Assembly: GCA_910589085.1 (NCBI GenBank)
Contig: CAJUSG010000065.1
Span: forward strand, 1 to 11,626
From: an uncultured Oscillospiraceae bacterium
GTDB lineage: Bacteria > Bacillota > Clostridia > Oscillospirales > Oscillospiraceae
Direction: 5' to 3'
Length of the DNA stretch: 11,626 bases
In this document: in pieces, positions 1 to 6,056 of the stretch
Layout of the letters: each line of letters starts with the position of its first letter
Position numbering within the stretch: position 1 is the first letter of the stretch
Made by a program: the position numbers and the translations under genes
Notes under the pieces: generated by a model
Database searches by the model: none
The model's input: the letters and a program-made list of their open reading frames with translations, nothing else
Told to the model about the DNA's origin: nothing

Positions 1-2069
1 GTGAGGTAGTGCTGCCGGGCCAGCACGGTGGTGGGCACCAGAATGGCGGTCTGCTTGTTGTCCAGCACGCACTTCATCATGGCCCGGAAGGCCACCTCGG
101 TCTTGCCGTAGCCCACATCGCCGCACAGCAGCCGGTCCATGGGGGTGGGCCGCTCCATATCCCGCTTGATCTCCTCGATGCACCGCAGCTGGTCGTCCGT
201 CTCGGTATATTCAAACTGCTCCTCGAACTCCCGCTGCCAGGGGGAGTCGGGGGCGAAGGCGTAGCCCGGCTGGCGCTGGCGCTGGGCGTAGAGCTGAATC
301 AGCCCCTTGGCCAGGTCCTGCACCGCCTTTTTGGCCCGGGTCTTGGCCTTCTCCCACTCCTGGCCCCCCAGACGGTTGAGCTTTTTGGTCTCGTTGGCGT
401 CCTCTCCCCCGCCGATGTATTTAGACACCAGGTCCAGCTGGGTGGCGGGGACGTAGAGCACATCGGTGCCGGCGTAGGCGATTTTGACATAGTCCTTCTC
501 AATGCCCTCCACCGGCATCTTCACCATGCCCACATACCGGCCCACCCCGTGGTGCTCGTGGACCACCAGGTCCCCGGGGGTGAGGTCGGCGTAGGACTTC
601 AGCTTCTGCCGGTTGGTGGCGTCCTTCGGGCGGCGGGGCTTCTTGCCAGCCGCCTTCTCCCCCTCGGTGAGGACGGCCAGCTTCAGCTCCGGGTACTCAA
701 AGCCGCCCGACAGCCCACCCACGGTAATGATAATCTCTCCCGGCTGGGGCAGGGCCTTGAGCTGGAAGTCCACCGAGGATTTGATTTTCTGCTCCCGGAG
801 GAGGGTCTGCAGGTCGATGGCTCGCTGCTCCCCGGACACCAGCACCAGCGCGGCAAATCCGCTGTTCTGGTAGTGGGCCAGGTCCTGCACCGCCGTCTCC
901 AGGCTGGCCAGGAAGGGGGGCAGCTGCTTGGCGGTGATGGAAAGCAGCGCCTTGGGGGGTGTGGGACAGCTGGCGGTGGTAAAGGAGTCCAGATAGACCA
1001 CCGGGAACTCCTCCAGCCGGCCCAGCAGCTGGGGGAAGGTCCGGGCCAGCTCGCCGCAGGAGCCGTCCAGCTCCCCCTGCTCCAGCAGGGTTTTGACGTC
1101 CTCCTCCAGCTGCCACTGGTAGGACCGGGCCCGCTCGGCCACCCGGGCGGACTGGTCGAAGAGCACGCAGGCGTCGGGGGGCAGGTAGTCCACGCCGGCC
1201 GCCAGCTCCGGGTAGATCAGGGCCAGATAGCGGTCTATGGCGGGAAAGCTCCGCCCCTGGGTGATGGCCTCGCCGTCCCGCTCCAGGTTTTCCGCCAGCG
1301 CCCTGTTCCCGTTCCGCAGGGCCTTGGCCGCCAGCCTGGACAGCTTCCCGGCCAGTCCCGCCAGCCCTCCCGGGGCCAATTGGGGCAGCACCTCGGCGGC
1401 GGGCAGGAGCCGGACCGCCTCAATGTTCTCGGTCCGGCGCTGGGTGGCGGGGTCAAAGACCCCCATGGCGTCCACCTCGTCTCCGAAGAACTCCACCCGG
1501 ACGGGGCGGTCCATGCCGGGGGAAAACACGTCCAGGATTCCCCCCCGGAGGGCGAACTGGCCCACCCCCTCCACCTGTTCACACCGGACATATCCGGCGG
1601 CGGACAGCTCCTCCGCCAGCCCATTCAGGTCCCGCGCGGCCCCCACCCGCAGCTCCTGGCAGCAGCCCAGCGCCTGGGGCGGAATGGTCCGCTGGAGCAG
1701 GCCCTCCACCGCGGCCACCAGGAAGGGGTACTTCCCTTCGGCCAGCTCCCGCAGCAGAGCCAGCCGCCGGTGCTCCCACTGGCGGGAGACCGAGGCGGCG
1801 TTGTGAAAGGTGAAGTCCCGGGAGCCCAGCACTGGGACAGGGACCCCGGCGAAGGCGGCCAGGTCCTGGGCCAGCCTGGCCCCCTCCCGCTCGTCGGCGC
1901 ACACCACCACCACCGGCCGCCGGGTGAGCAGTCCAATTCCGGCGGCGATGTGTGCCCGGTGGATGGCCGCCGCTCCGGACAGGGCCGCCGGGGATTGTCC
2001 CCCCTCCAGCGCGGCCAGGAGCTGCTGAATCTCCGGGAGCCGGCTCAGCGCAGCGGTAAGAAGTTTCAC
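1..2069 (-). CDS. mfd: Transcription-repair coupling factor Mfd (N-terminal part, cut by window edge)
   Basis: Mfd is an ATP-driven translocase that pushes stalled RNA polymerase off damaged DNA and recruits UvrA. About 689 codons are visible of a family length near 1150-1180, so the C-terminal part lies beyond the left edge. In order, I see the UvrB-like N-terminal module (VGQFALRGGILDVFSPG around residues 166-185), the RNA-polymerase-interacting domain (GDLVVHEHHGVGRYVGM around residues 495-512), the Walker A motif GDVGYGKTE (around 649) and helicase motif Ia (PTTVLARQHY) at the edge. I chose the GTG at 2067-2069 because a GAGAGG ribosome-binding site lies about 7-8 bases upstream and the protein begins MKLLTAALSRLPE, as expected for the family. 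The start codon lies inside a parS palindrome. The gene is transcribed divergently from parA, from the promoter at 2162-2190. Confidence 0.97.
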   Translation of the reverse strand, partial: MKLLTAALSRLPEIQQLLAALEGGQSPAALSGAAAIHRAHIAAGIGLLTRRPVVVVCADEREGARLAQDLAAFAGVPVPVLGSRDFTFHNAASVSRQWEHRRLALLRELAEGKYPFLVAAVEGLLQRTIPPQALGCCQELRVGAARDLNGLAEELSAAGYVRCEQVEGVGQFALRGGILDVFSPGMDRPVRVEFFGDEVDAMGVFDPATQRRTENIEAVRLLPAAEVLPQLAPGGLAGLAGKLSRLAAKALRNGNRALAENLERDGEAITQGRSFPAIDRYLALIYPELAAGVDYLPPDACVLFDQSARVAERARSYQWQLEEDVKTLLEQGELDGSCGELARTFPQLLGRLEEFPVVYLDSFTTASCPTPPKALLSITAKQLPPFLASLETAVQDLAHYQNSGFAALVLVSGEQRAIDLQTLLREQKIKSSVDFQLKALPQPGEIIITVGGLSGGFEYPELKLAVLTEGEKAAGKKPRRPKDATNRQKLKSYADLTPGDLVVHEHHGVGRYVGMVKMPVEGIEKDYVKIAYAGTDVLYVPATQLDLVSKYIGGGEDANETKKLNRLGGQEWEKAKTRAKKAVQDLAKGLIQLYAQRQRQPGYAFAPDSPWQREFEEQFEYTETDDQLRCIEEIKRDMERPTPMDRLLCGDVGYGKTEVAFRAMMKCVLDNKQTAILVPTTVLARQHYL

Positions 2070-2077
2070 GTGAAACA
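2062..2077. other. parS site 1 (15/16 match), overlapping the mfd start codon
   Basis: The bases AGTTTCACGTGAAACA match the 16-bp ParB-binding consensus TGTTNCACGTGAAACA (known from Bacillus subtilis parS) at all but the first position. The palindromic core is GTTTCACGTGAAAC. The GTG start codon of mfd (2067-2069, minus strand) is part of the central CACGTG, so ParB bound here would sit on the translation start region of mfd. The mRNA copy can also fold as a small hairpin over the start codon. Confidence 0.9.
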
Positions 2078-2104
2078 CCTCTCTTTTGAAAATCCCCAAG
2101 GAAC

Positions 2105-2117
2105 GGGGCAATGCCCC
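2105..2117 (-). other. Short GC hairpin in the mfd leader
   Basis: GGGGCA-A-TGCCCC is a perfect inverted repeat within the roughly 86-nt untranslated leader predicted for mfd. It forms 5 GC pairs around a 3-nt loop. It is not followed by a T-tract in the mfd direction, so it is not a convincing terminator. The bases around it (2113-2147) are extremely C/G-skewed. Function is unknown. Confidence 0.35.
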
Positions 2118-2161
2118 CTGCCCCCGGCGGGGGGAGGGGTTGTTGGGCAGCTATTTGCTTC

Positions 2162-2190
2162 AGTATAACGGCCGCCCGGCCCTCCGTCAA
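2162..2190 (-). promoter_or_regulatory. mfd promoter, SigA-type
   Basis: On the minus strand, TTGACG (2185-2190) and TATACT (2162-2167) are separated by exactly 17 bases. Each hexamer differs from the SigA consensus at one position. The predicted transcript starts near 2155, giving an mfd leader of about 86 nt. No other minus-strand gene lies between this promoter and mfd. Confidence 0.8.
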
Positions 2191-2209
2191 GGGGAATTTT
2201 GGAGACGGC

Positions 2210-2257
2210 GCTCCGCTTTCCATGTTTCACGTGAAACATGGAGGGCGGAGCTTTTTT
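2210..2257 (+). terminator. Terminator-like hairpin built around a parS palindrome
   Basis: Arms 2210-2230 and 2231-2251 are complementary over 21 base pairs, with two G-T pairs (2217-2218 against 2243-2244) and no bulges. The next bases are six T (2252-2257), then ATTTTT. This is the shape of a strong rightward intrinsic terminator, with the central CACGTG forming the loop. It ends about 20 bp before the -35 box of parA. No rightward gene lies upstream, so it may block antisense transcription coming out of mfd. Alternatively, the long inverted repeat could act mainly as DNA, as extended parS flanks or a cruciform. Confidence 0.7.
2223..2238. other. parS site 2 (perfect 16-bp palindrome)
   Basis: TGTTTCACGTGAAACA is a perfect palindrome that fits the ParB consensus at every position. 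The exact symmetry continues to 2221-2240 (CATG on each side). It forms the apex of the hairpin at 2210-2251 and lies 39 bp upstream of the parA -35 box. Confidence 0.95.
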
Positions 2258-2276
2258 ATTTTTCCTTCAAAAACAG

Positions 2277-2305
2277 TTGAAATCCTCTCCGGTGGTTGAT
2301 ATAAT
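2277..2305 (+). promoter_or_regulatory. parA promoter, SigA-type with extended -10
   Basis: TTGAAA (2277-2282), a 17-bp spacer and TATAAT (2300-2305). The -10 box is a perfect consensus preceded by TGA (2297-2299), giving an extended -10. The start point is predicted near 2312, and the leader of about 35 nt carries AAGGAGG at 2333-2339. The position between the parS/terminator hairpin and parA makes ParB-dependent autoregulation possible, but this is inference. Confidence 0.88.
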
Positions 2306-2347
2306 GGAAAACCCAACTATTTCTAAATTCCCAAGGAGGCCCATCTC

Positions 2348-3103
2348 ATGGCTAAGATCATCGCCGTCGTCAATCAAAAGGGCGGCGTGGGCAAGACCAC
2401 GACCACCGTCAACATTACCGCCGCCCTCCACGAGCTGGGCAAGCGGGTGCTGCTGTGTGACTTCGACCCCCAGGCCAACGCCACCTCGGGCATGGGGGTG
2501 GACAAGAACACCGCCTCCCCCAACATCTACGATGTGCTGGTCAGCGAGGCCGACCCGGTCAAGGCGGTGGTGTCCACCCGGTACGGCGACGTGCTGCCCT
2601 CCAACAAGGCGCTGGCCGGCGCGGGCGTAGAGATGATCGGCATCGACAACCGGGAGAAGCTGCTTCAGCGCGCGCTTGAGGCTCTGTCCGACCGCTACGA
2701 CTTCATCTTTGTGGACTGCCCCCCCTCCCTGGAGCTGCTTACCGTCAACGCCCTGTGCGCCGCCGGCTCCCTGCTGGTGCCGGTCCAGTGTGAGTACTTC
2801 GCCCTGGAGGGTCTCAGCGATCTGCTGTCCACCGTCCGTCTGGTAAAGCGCAAGCTGAATCCCGGCCTGACCATGGAGGGCGTGCTGCTCACTATGTTCG
2901 ACAGCCGGACCAACCTGTCCCTCCAGGTGGCGGAGGAGGTTAAGCGCCATTTCCCCGGACAGGTGTACGCCACCGTAATCCCCCGAAACGTCCGCCTGTC
3001 CGAGGCCCCCAGCCACGGCAAGCCCATCAGCGCCTACGACCCCTACTCCCGGGGCGCGGAGGCCTACAAGCTGCTGGCGGAGGAGATGTGCGGGGCGGGC
3101 TGA
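2348..3103 (+). CDS. parA: Chromosome-partition ATPase ParA (Soj)
   Basis: ParA is a deviant-Walker ATPase that binds DNA non-specifically as an ATP dimer and is stimulated by ParB to move or separate origins. Soj in Bacillus also regulates DnaA. The 251-residue protein is full length. It shows the deviant Walker A motif KGGVGKTTT (residues 11-19, signature Lys11), the A'/switch I motif CDFDPQAN (37-44, Asp40), the Walker B motif FIFVDCPPS (119-127) and the late motif PRNVRLSEAPSHGKP typical of Soj. The ATG at 2348 has AAGGAGG 8 bases upstream. parB follows after a 67-bp gap containing two small inverted repeats. The nearby parS sites and the absence of plasmid genes support a chromosomal partition system. 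Confidence 0.97.
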   Translation: MAKIIAVVNQKGGVGKTTTTVNITAALHELGKRVLLCDFDPQANATSGMGVDKNTASPNIYDVLVSEADPVKAVVSTRYGDVLPSNKALAGAGVEMIGIDNREKLLQRALEALSDRYDFIFVDCPPSLELLTVNALCAAGSLLVPVQCEYFALEGLSDLLSTVRLVKRKLNPGLTMEGVLLTMFDSRTNLSLQVAEEVKRHFPGQVYATVIPRNVRLSEAPSHGKPISAYDPYSRGAEAYKLLAEEMCGAG

Positions 3104-3139
3104 CCCGGTCGGGTCCACGACGCAGGGCAAGGGCTCTGC
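3102..3139 (+). other. Two small inverted repeats between parA and parB
   Basis: GACCCG-GT-CGGGTC (3102-3115) overlaps the parA stop codon. GCAGGGC-AAGG-GCTCTGC (3122-3139) is a 7-bp hairpin with one G-U pair and a 4-nt loop. Neither is followed by a T-tract, so I do not call a terminator. They could stabilise the parA mRNA 3' end or tune the ParA:ParB ratio; this is inference. Confidence 0.35.
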
Positions 3140-3170
3140 ACGACGACATTCTCGGAATTGAGGTAGAGAC

Positions 3171-4055
3171 ATGGCAAAACGAAAAACAGAATTGGGGCTG
3201 GGCCGGGGGCTGAACGCCCTGCTGGGCGACCCCGATCTTCAGCCCCAGGGGGAGGGCTCCGTAACCCTGCCCATCTCCCAGGTGGAGCCGGGGCTGAACC
3301 AGCCACGAAAGCGGTTTGAACAGGGGGCGCTGGACGACCTGGCGGAGTCCATCCGGGTCCACGGCATCATCCAGCCCCTGACGGTGCGCCGGCTGGCCAC
3401 CGGCTACTACCAGATCATCGCCGGCGAGCGCCGCTGGCGGGCGGCCAAGGCCGCCGGGCTCCAGGAGGTGCCCGCCGTCATCATCGAGGCGGACGACCGA
3501 AAGGTGATGGAGCTGGGCCTCATTGAAAACCTCCAGCGGGAGGACCTGAACCCCGCCGAGGAGGCCCGGGGCTACCGGACCCTCATGGAGGAGTACGGCC
3601 TGACCCAGGAGCAGGTAGCCCAGCAGATGGGCAAATCCCGCCCCGCCATCACCAACACCCTGCGCCTGCTGGCCCTGCCCGACGAGGTGATGCAGCTGTT
3701 GGAGGATGGCACCCTCTCCGCCGGCCACGCCCGGTCGCTGCTCAGCCTCCCCTCCCCCGGGCTTCAGCGGGAGGCGGCCAAGCGGGTGGCGGAGGAACAG
3801 CTGTCCGTCCGCCAGACCGAGGCCCTGGTAAAAGCCCTCCAGAAGGAGAAGCGGGAAAAGCCCAAGCCCCAGGGGCCCGACCTGTCCCTCTATCTGGGGG
3901 AGCTGGAAAAGGACCTGTCCGGCCGTCTGGGCCGGAAGGTAAGGATTTCACACAAGGGAAAAAAGGGCAGAATTGAATTGGAGTACTACAACGAACAGGA
4001 CCTGGAGGCCCTGCTCCAGCAGCTGAGAGACGGGGGAGGTGACCTCCATGCCTGA
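3171..4055 (+). CDS. parB: Chromosome-partition protein ParB (Spo0J), CTP-dependent clamp
   Basis: ParB binds parS, hydrolyses CTP and slides along DNA as a clamp, loading SMC and stimulating ParA. The 294-residue protein is a normal length. Visible parts are the N-terminal ParA-stimulating peptide GLGRGLNALLG (9-19), the CTP-binding box GERRWRA (85-91), the second phosphate-contact motif ENLQREDL (119-126), a helix-turn-helix (about 143-170, TQEQVAQQMGKSRPAITNTL) and a C-terminal dimerisation region beginning near 240. The ATG at 3171 has GAGGTAG about 6 bases upstream. It lies downstream of parA, and its last codons overlap the next gene by 8 bp, so the three are probably co-transcribed. 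Three parS sites lie within 2.6 kb. Noc, a paralogue, is less likely given the canonical parS sites and the ParA partner. Confidence 0.97.
   Translation: MAKRKTELGLGRGLNALLGDPDLQPQGEGSVTLPISQVEPGLNQPRKRFEQGALDDLAESIRVHGIIQPLTVRRLATGYYQIIAGERRWRAAKAAGLQEVPAVIIEADDRKVMELGLIENLQREDLNPAEEARGYRTLMEEYGLTQEQVAQQMGKSRPAITNTLRLLALPDEVMQLLEDGTLSAGHARSLLSLPSPGLQREAAKRVAEEQLSVRQTEALVKALQKEKREKPKPQGPDLSLYLGELEKDLSGRLGRKVRISHKGKKGRIELEYYNEQDLEALLQQLRDGGGDLHA
4032..4039 (+). promoter_or_regulatory. Ribosome-binding site that decides the start of the gene at 4048
   Basis: GGGGGAGG lies 8 bases before the ATG at 4048. An in-frame GTG at 4039 would lie inside this site with no suitable ribosome-binding site of its own, so the ATG at 4048 is preferred. 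Confidence 0.7.
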
Positions 4056-4614
4056 GGAGAAGCAGCGCGCCCAGTCCCCGGAGGATGTGGAGGCCCGCCG
4101 GGCCGCCCGCCGCGCCAGCCAGCAGCGCCGCCGCCGCAACTCCGTATTTCAGTACATCGCCGTCCTGTTTATGGCCGCCTTTGTACTGCTGCTCTACACC
4201 TTTATGATGGAGCGGCGGCAGAGCCAGCAGCAGATCGACGATCTGAAGCAGTCGGCCTCCACCGTCCAGACCCTGCAAGGCCTGATGTCCAGCAACGACC
4301 AGCTGAAAGCCCAGGTCTCTGAGCTGGAAACCCAGCTGCGGGACCTCCAGGGCCAGCTGGCCGCCGCGAAGGAGGAGCAGGGTCTGCTGCAGGCTCAGAT
4401 TCAGGATGAGGAGAAGACGACTGCGGCCATGCTCTGGTTCTGGGAGCTGAACGACGCCTATGTCCGGGGCCGGCTCAACCAGTGCCGGGAGCTGATTGAC
4501 GGCCTGGAGGAGGCCAAGCTCCAGGGCTGTCTGCCCAAGGAAAACACCACCGGCACCGACCACCTCTCCCCCGCCGACCGGTATGAGGAGATACGCAGCC
4601 GGGTTATAAAATAA
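4048..4614 (+). CDS. Bitopic membrane protein with periplasm-side coiled coil, function unknown
   Basis: I do not recognise a named family. The 188-residue protein has a strongly basic N-terminus (RRAARRASQQRRRR, about 17-30), which predicts a cytoplasmic N-terminus. One hydrophobic helix follows (about 34-54, FQYIAVLFMAAFVLLLYTFMM). A heptad-like, Gln/Glu/Leu-rich stretch (about 60-125, including LKAQVSELETQLRDLQ) is expected to form a coiled coil outside the membrane, followed by a 60-residue non-coiled tail. The architecture resembles the divisome proteins FtsL, FtsB and DivIC, but those are usually shorter (about 90-130 residues) and I see no specific signature. Its start overlaps the end of parB by 8 bp, implying translational coupling and possibly a role linking origin partition to the envelope. 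A parS site begins 5 bp after its stop codon. Confidence 0.85.
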   Translation: MPEEKQRAQSPEDVEARRAARRASQQRRRRNSVFQYIAVLFMAAFVLLLYTFMMERRQSQQQIDDLKQSASTVQTLQGLMSSNDQLKAQVSELETQLRDLQGQLAAAKEEQGLLQAQIQDEEKTTAAMLWFWELNDAYVRGRLNQCRELIDGLEEAKLQGCLPKENTTGTDHLSPADRYEEIRSRVIK

Positions 4615-4618
4615 GGGG

Positions 4619-4634
4619 TGTTTCACGTGAAACA
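4619..4634. other. parS site 3 (perfect 16-bp palindrome)
   Basis: TGTTTCACGTGAAACA is identical to parS site 2. It lies between the stop of the coiled-coil gene (4614) and serS (4736). The flanks do not extend the symmetry, and no T-tract follows, in contrast to site 2. Confidence 0.95.
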
Positions 4635-4658
4635 TCCTCGTCGCGAGCTTTGTATCCC

Positions 4659-4705
4659 TGGCTTCCGGCAATAGCCGGGAGCTAACTCACTACGCCGCAG
4701 GCGGC
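4659..4705 (+). other. Two hairpins in the serS leader; no T-box seen
   Basis: The first inverted repeat spans 4659-4684: 11 pairs including two G-U, with loop AATA. The second is GCCGC-AG-GCGGC at 4694-4705. Neither is followed by a T-run. The conserved T-box sequence (TGGNACCGCG type) expected upstream of many Firmicute serS genes is absent from this 121-bp gap, and no convincing -35/-10 pair is visible. serS may be read from the parA promoter. The role of the hairpins is unknown; one option is mRNA processing or stability. Confidence 0.4.
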
Positions 4706-4735
4706 ATAAACTTATATGAACAAGGAGAAATCAAG

Positions 4736-6037
4736 ATGCTCGACATTCGATTCATCCGGGAGAACCCGGAGGCTGTAAAGGAAAACATCAGGAAGAAGTT
4801 CCAGGAGGAGAAGCTCCCCCTGGTGGACGAGGTGCTGGCCCTGGACGCCGAGAACCGGGCCGCCATGTCTGAGGCCAACGAGCTGCGCTCCGCCCGGAAC
4901 ACCCTCAGCAAGCAGGTGGGTATGCTCATGGGCCAGGCCAAGAAGGACCCCTCCAAGCTGGCCGAGGCCGAGGAGGCCAAGGCCAAGGTAAAGGCCAACG
5001 CCGACCGGCTGGCCGAGCTGGAGCAGAAGGAGACCGAGCTGGCGGAGAAGATCCGCAGAATCATGCTGGTCATCCCCAACATCATCGACCCCTCCGTCCC
5101 CATCGGCCCCGACGACTCCGCCAATGTGGAGGTGGAGCGGTTCGGCGAGCCCGCGGTGCCCGACTTTGAGATCCCCTACCACACCGAGATCATGGAGTCC
5201 TTCAACGGGGTGGACATGGACGCCGCCGGCCGGGTGTCGGGCAGCGGCTTCTACTACCTGATGGGCGACGTGGCCCGCCTCCACGAGGCGGTGCTGGCCT
5301 ACGCCCGGGACTTTATGATCGGCAAGGGCTTCACCTTCTGCATCCCCCCCTTCATGATCCACGGCAACGTGGTGGAGGGCGTCATGAGCCAGACCGACAT
5401 GGAGGCCATGATGTACAAGATCGAGGGGGAGGACCTGTACCTCATCGGCACCAGCGAGCACTCCATGATCGGCAAGTTCATCGACCAGATCATCCCCGAG
5501 GCCACCCTCCCCCAGACCCTCACCTCCTACTCCCCCTGCTTCCGCAAGGAGAAGGGCTCCCACGGCATTGAGGAGCGGGGCGTCTACCGCATCCACCAGT
5601 TCGAGAAGCAGGAGATGATTGTGGTCTGCCGGCCCGAGGACTCCATGAACTGGTACGAGAAGATGTGGCGCTACTCGGTGGAGCTCTTCCGCTCCCTGGA
5701 CATCCCGGTCCGGCAGCTGGAGTGCTGCTCCGGCGACCTGGCCGACCTGAAGGTGAAATCCTGCGACATTGAGGCCTGGTCCCCCCGGCAGAAGAAGTAT
5801 TTTGAGGTCTGCTCCTGCTCCAACCTGGGGGACGCCCAGGCCCGCCGGCTGAAGATGCGGGTCAAGGGGGAAAAGGGCACCTACCTGCCCCACACCTTAA
5901 ACAACACCGTGGTGGCCCCTCCCCGGATGCTCATCGCCTTCCTGGAGAACAATCTCCAGTCCGACGGCAGCGTGATAATCCCCAAGGTGCTCCAGCCCTA
6001 CATGGGCGGCCTGGAGATCATGCTGCCCAAGAAATAA
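4736..6037 (+). CDS. serS: Seryl-tRNA synthetase (class II), clostridial/archaeal-like subtype
   Basis: SerRS charges tRNA-Ser (and tRNA-Sec where present) with serine in the cytoplasm. The 433-residue protein starts with the expected N-terminal tRNA-binding helical arm (MLDIRFIRENPEAVKENI, then a long Ala/Glu/Lys-rich coiled coil at about 30-110). The class II core follows, with TSEHSMIGKF (serine-site TxE region), motif 2 (PCFRKEKGSHGIEERGVYRIHQFEK, about 267-291) and motif 3 (NNTVVAPPRMLIAFLENN, about 389-406). The motif 2 loop differs from the Bacillus/E. coli pattern (FRSEAGSAGRDTRG), so this is a distinct SerRS subtype. The ATG at 4736 has AAGGAG 8 bases upstream. The next gene starts 19 bp after its stop, so they are probably co-transcribed. 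Confidence 0.96.
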   Translation: MLDIRFIRENPEAVKENIRKKFQEEKLPLVDEVLALDAENRAAMSEANELRSARNTLSKQVGMLMGQAKKDPSKLAEAEEAKAKVKANADRLAELEQKETELAEKIRRIMLVIPNIIDPSVPIGPDDSANVEVERFGEPAVPDFEIPYHTEIMESFNGVDMDAAGRVSGSGFYYLMGDVARLHEAVLAYARDFMIGKGFTFCIPPFMIHGNVVEGVMSQTDMEAMMYKIEGEDLYLIGTSEHSMIGKFIDQIIPEATLPQTLTSYSPCFRKEKGSHGIEERGVYRIHQFEKQEMIVVCRPEDSMNWYEKMWRYSVELFRSLDIPVRQLECCSGDLADLKVKSCDIEAWSPRQKKYFEVCSCSNLGDAQARRLKMRVKGEKGTYLPHTLNNTVVAPPRMLIAFLENNLQSDGSVIIPKVLQPYMGGLEIMLPKK

Positions 6038-6056
6038 ATAAAGGGAGTGCAAGCCT

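Noticed and set aside
2126..2147. G-quadruplex in the mfd/parA control region
   Set aside because: Only three separate runs of three or more G are present, so a three-tetrad structure is not supported.
9..2168. A 719-codon open frame on the plus strand
   Set aside because: It is antisense to mfd, whose conserved domains are clear on the minus strand. The long frame comes from the high G+C codon bias. Its Gly/Leu/Gln-rich translation matches no family.
4039..4614. GTG start at 4039 for the coiled-coil gene
   Set aside because: It lies inside the best ribosome-binding site (GGGGGAGG). The ATG at 4048 has the proper spacing.
4615..4735. T-box riboswitch upstream of serS
   Set aside because: No T-box motif, specifier-loop hallmark or terminator/antiterminator pair was found; only two simple hairpins.
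4712..5893. A 393-codon minus-strand open frame opposite serS
   Set aside because: Shadow of serS. The translation is low-complexity His/Val/Gly/Leu with no domain.
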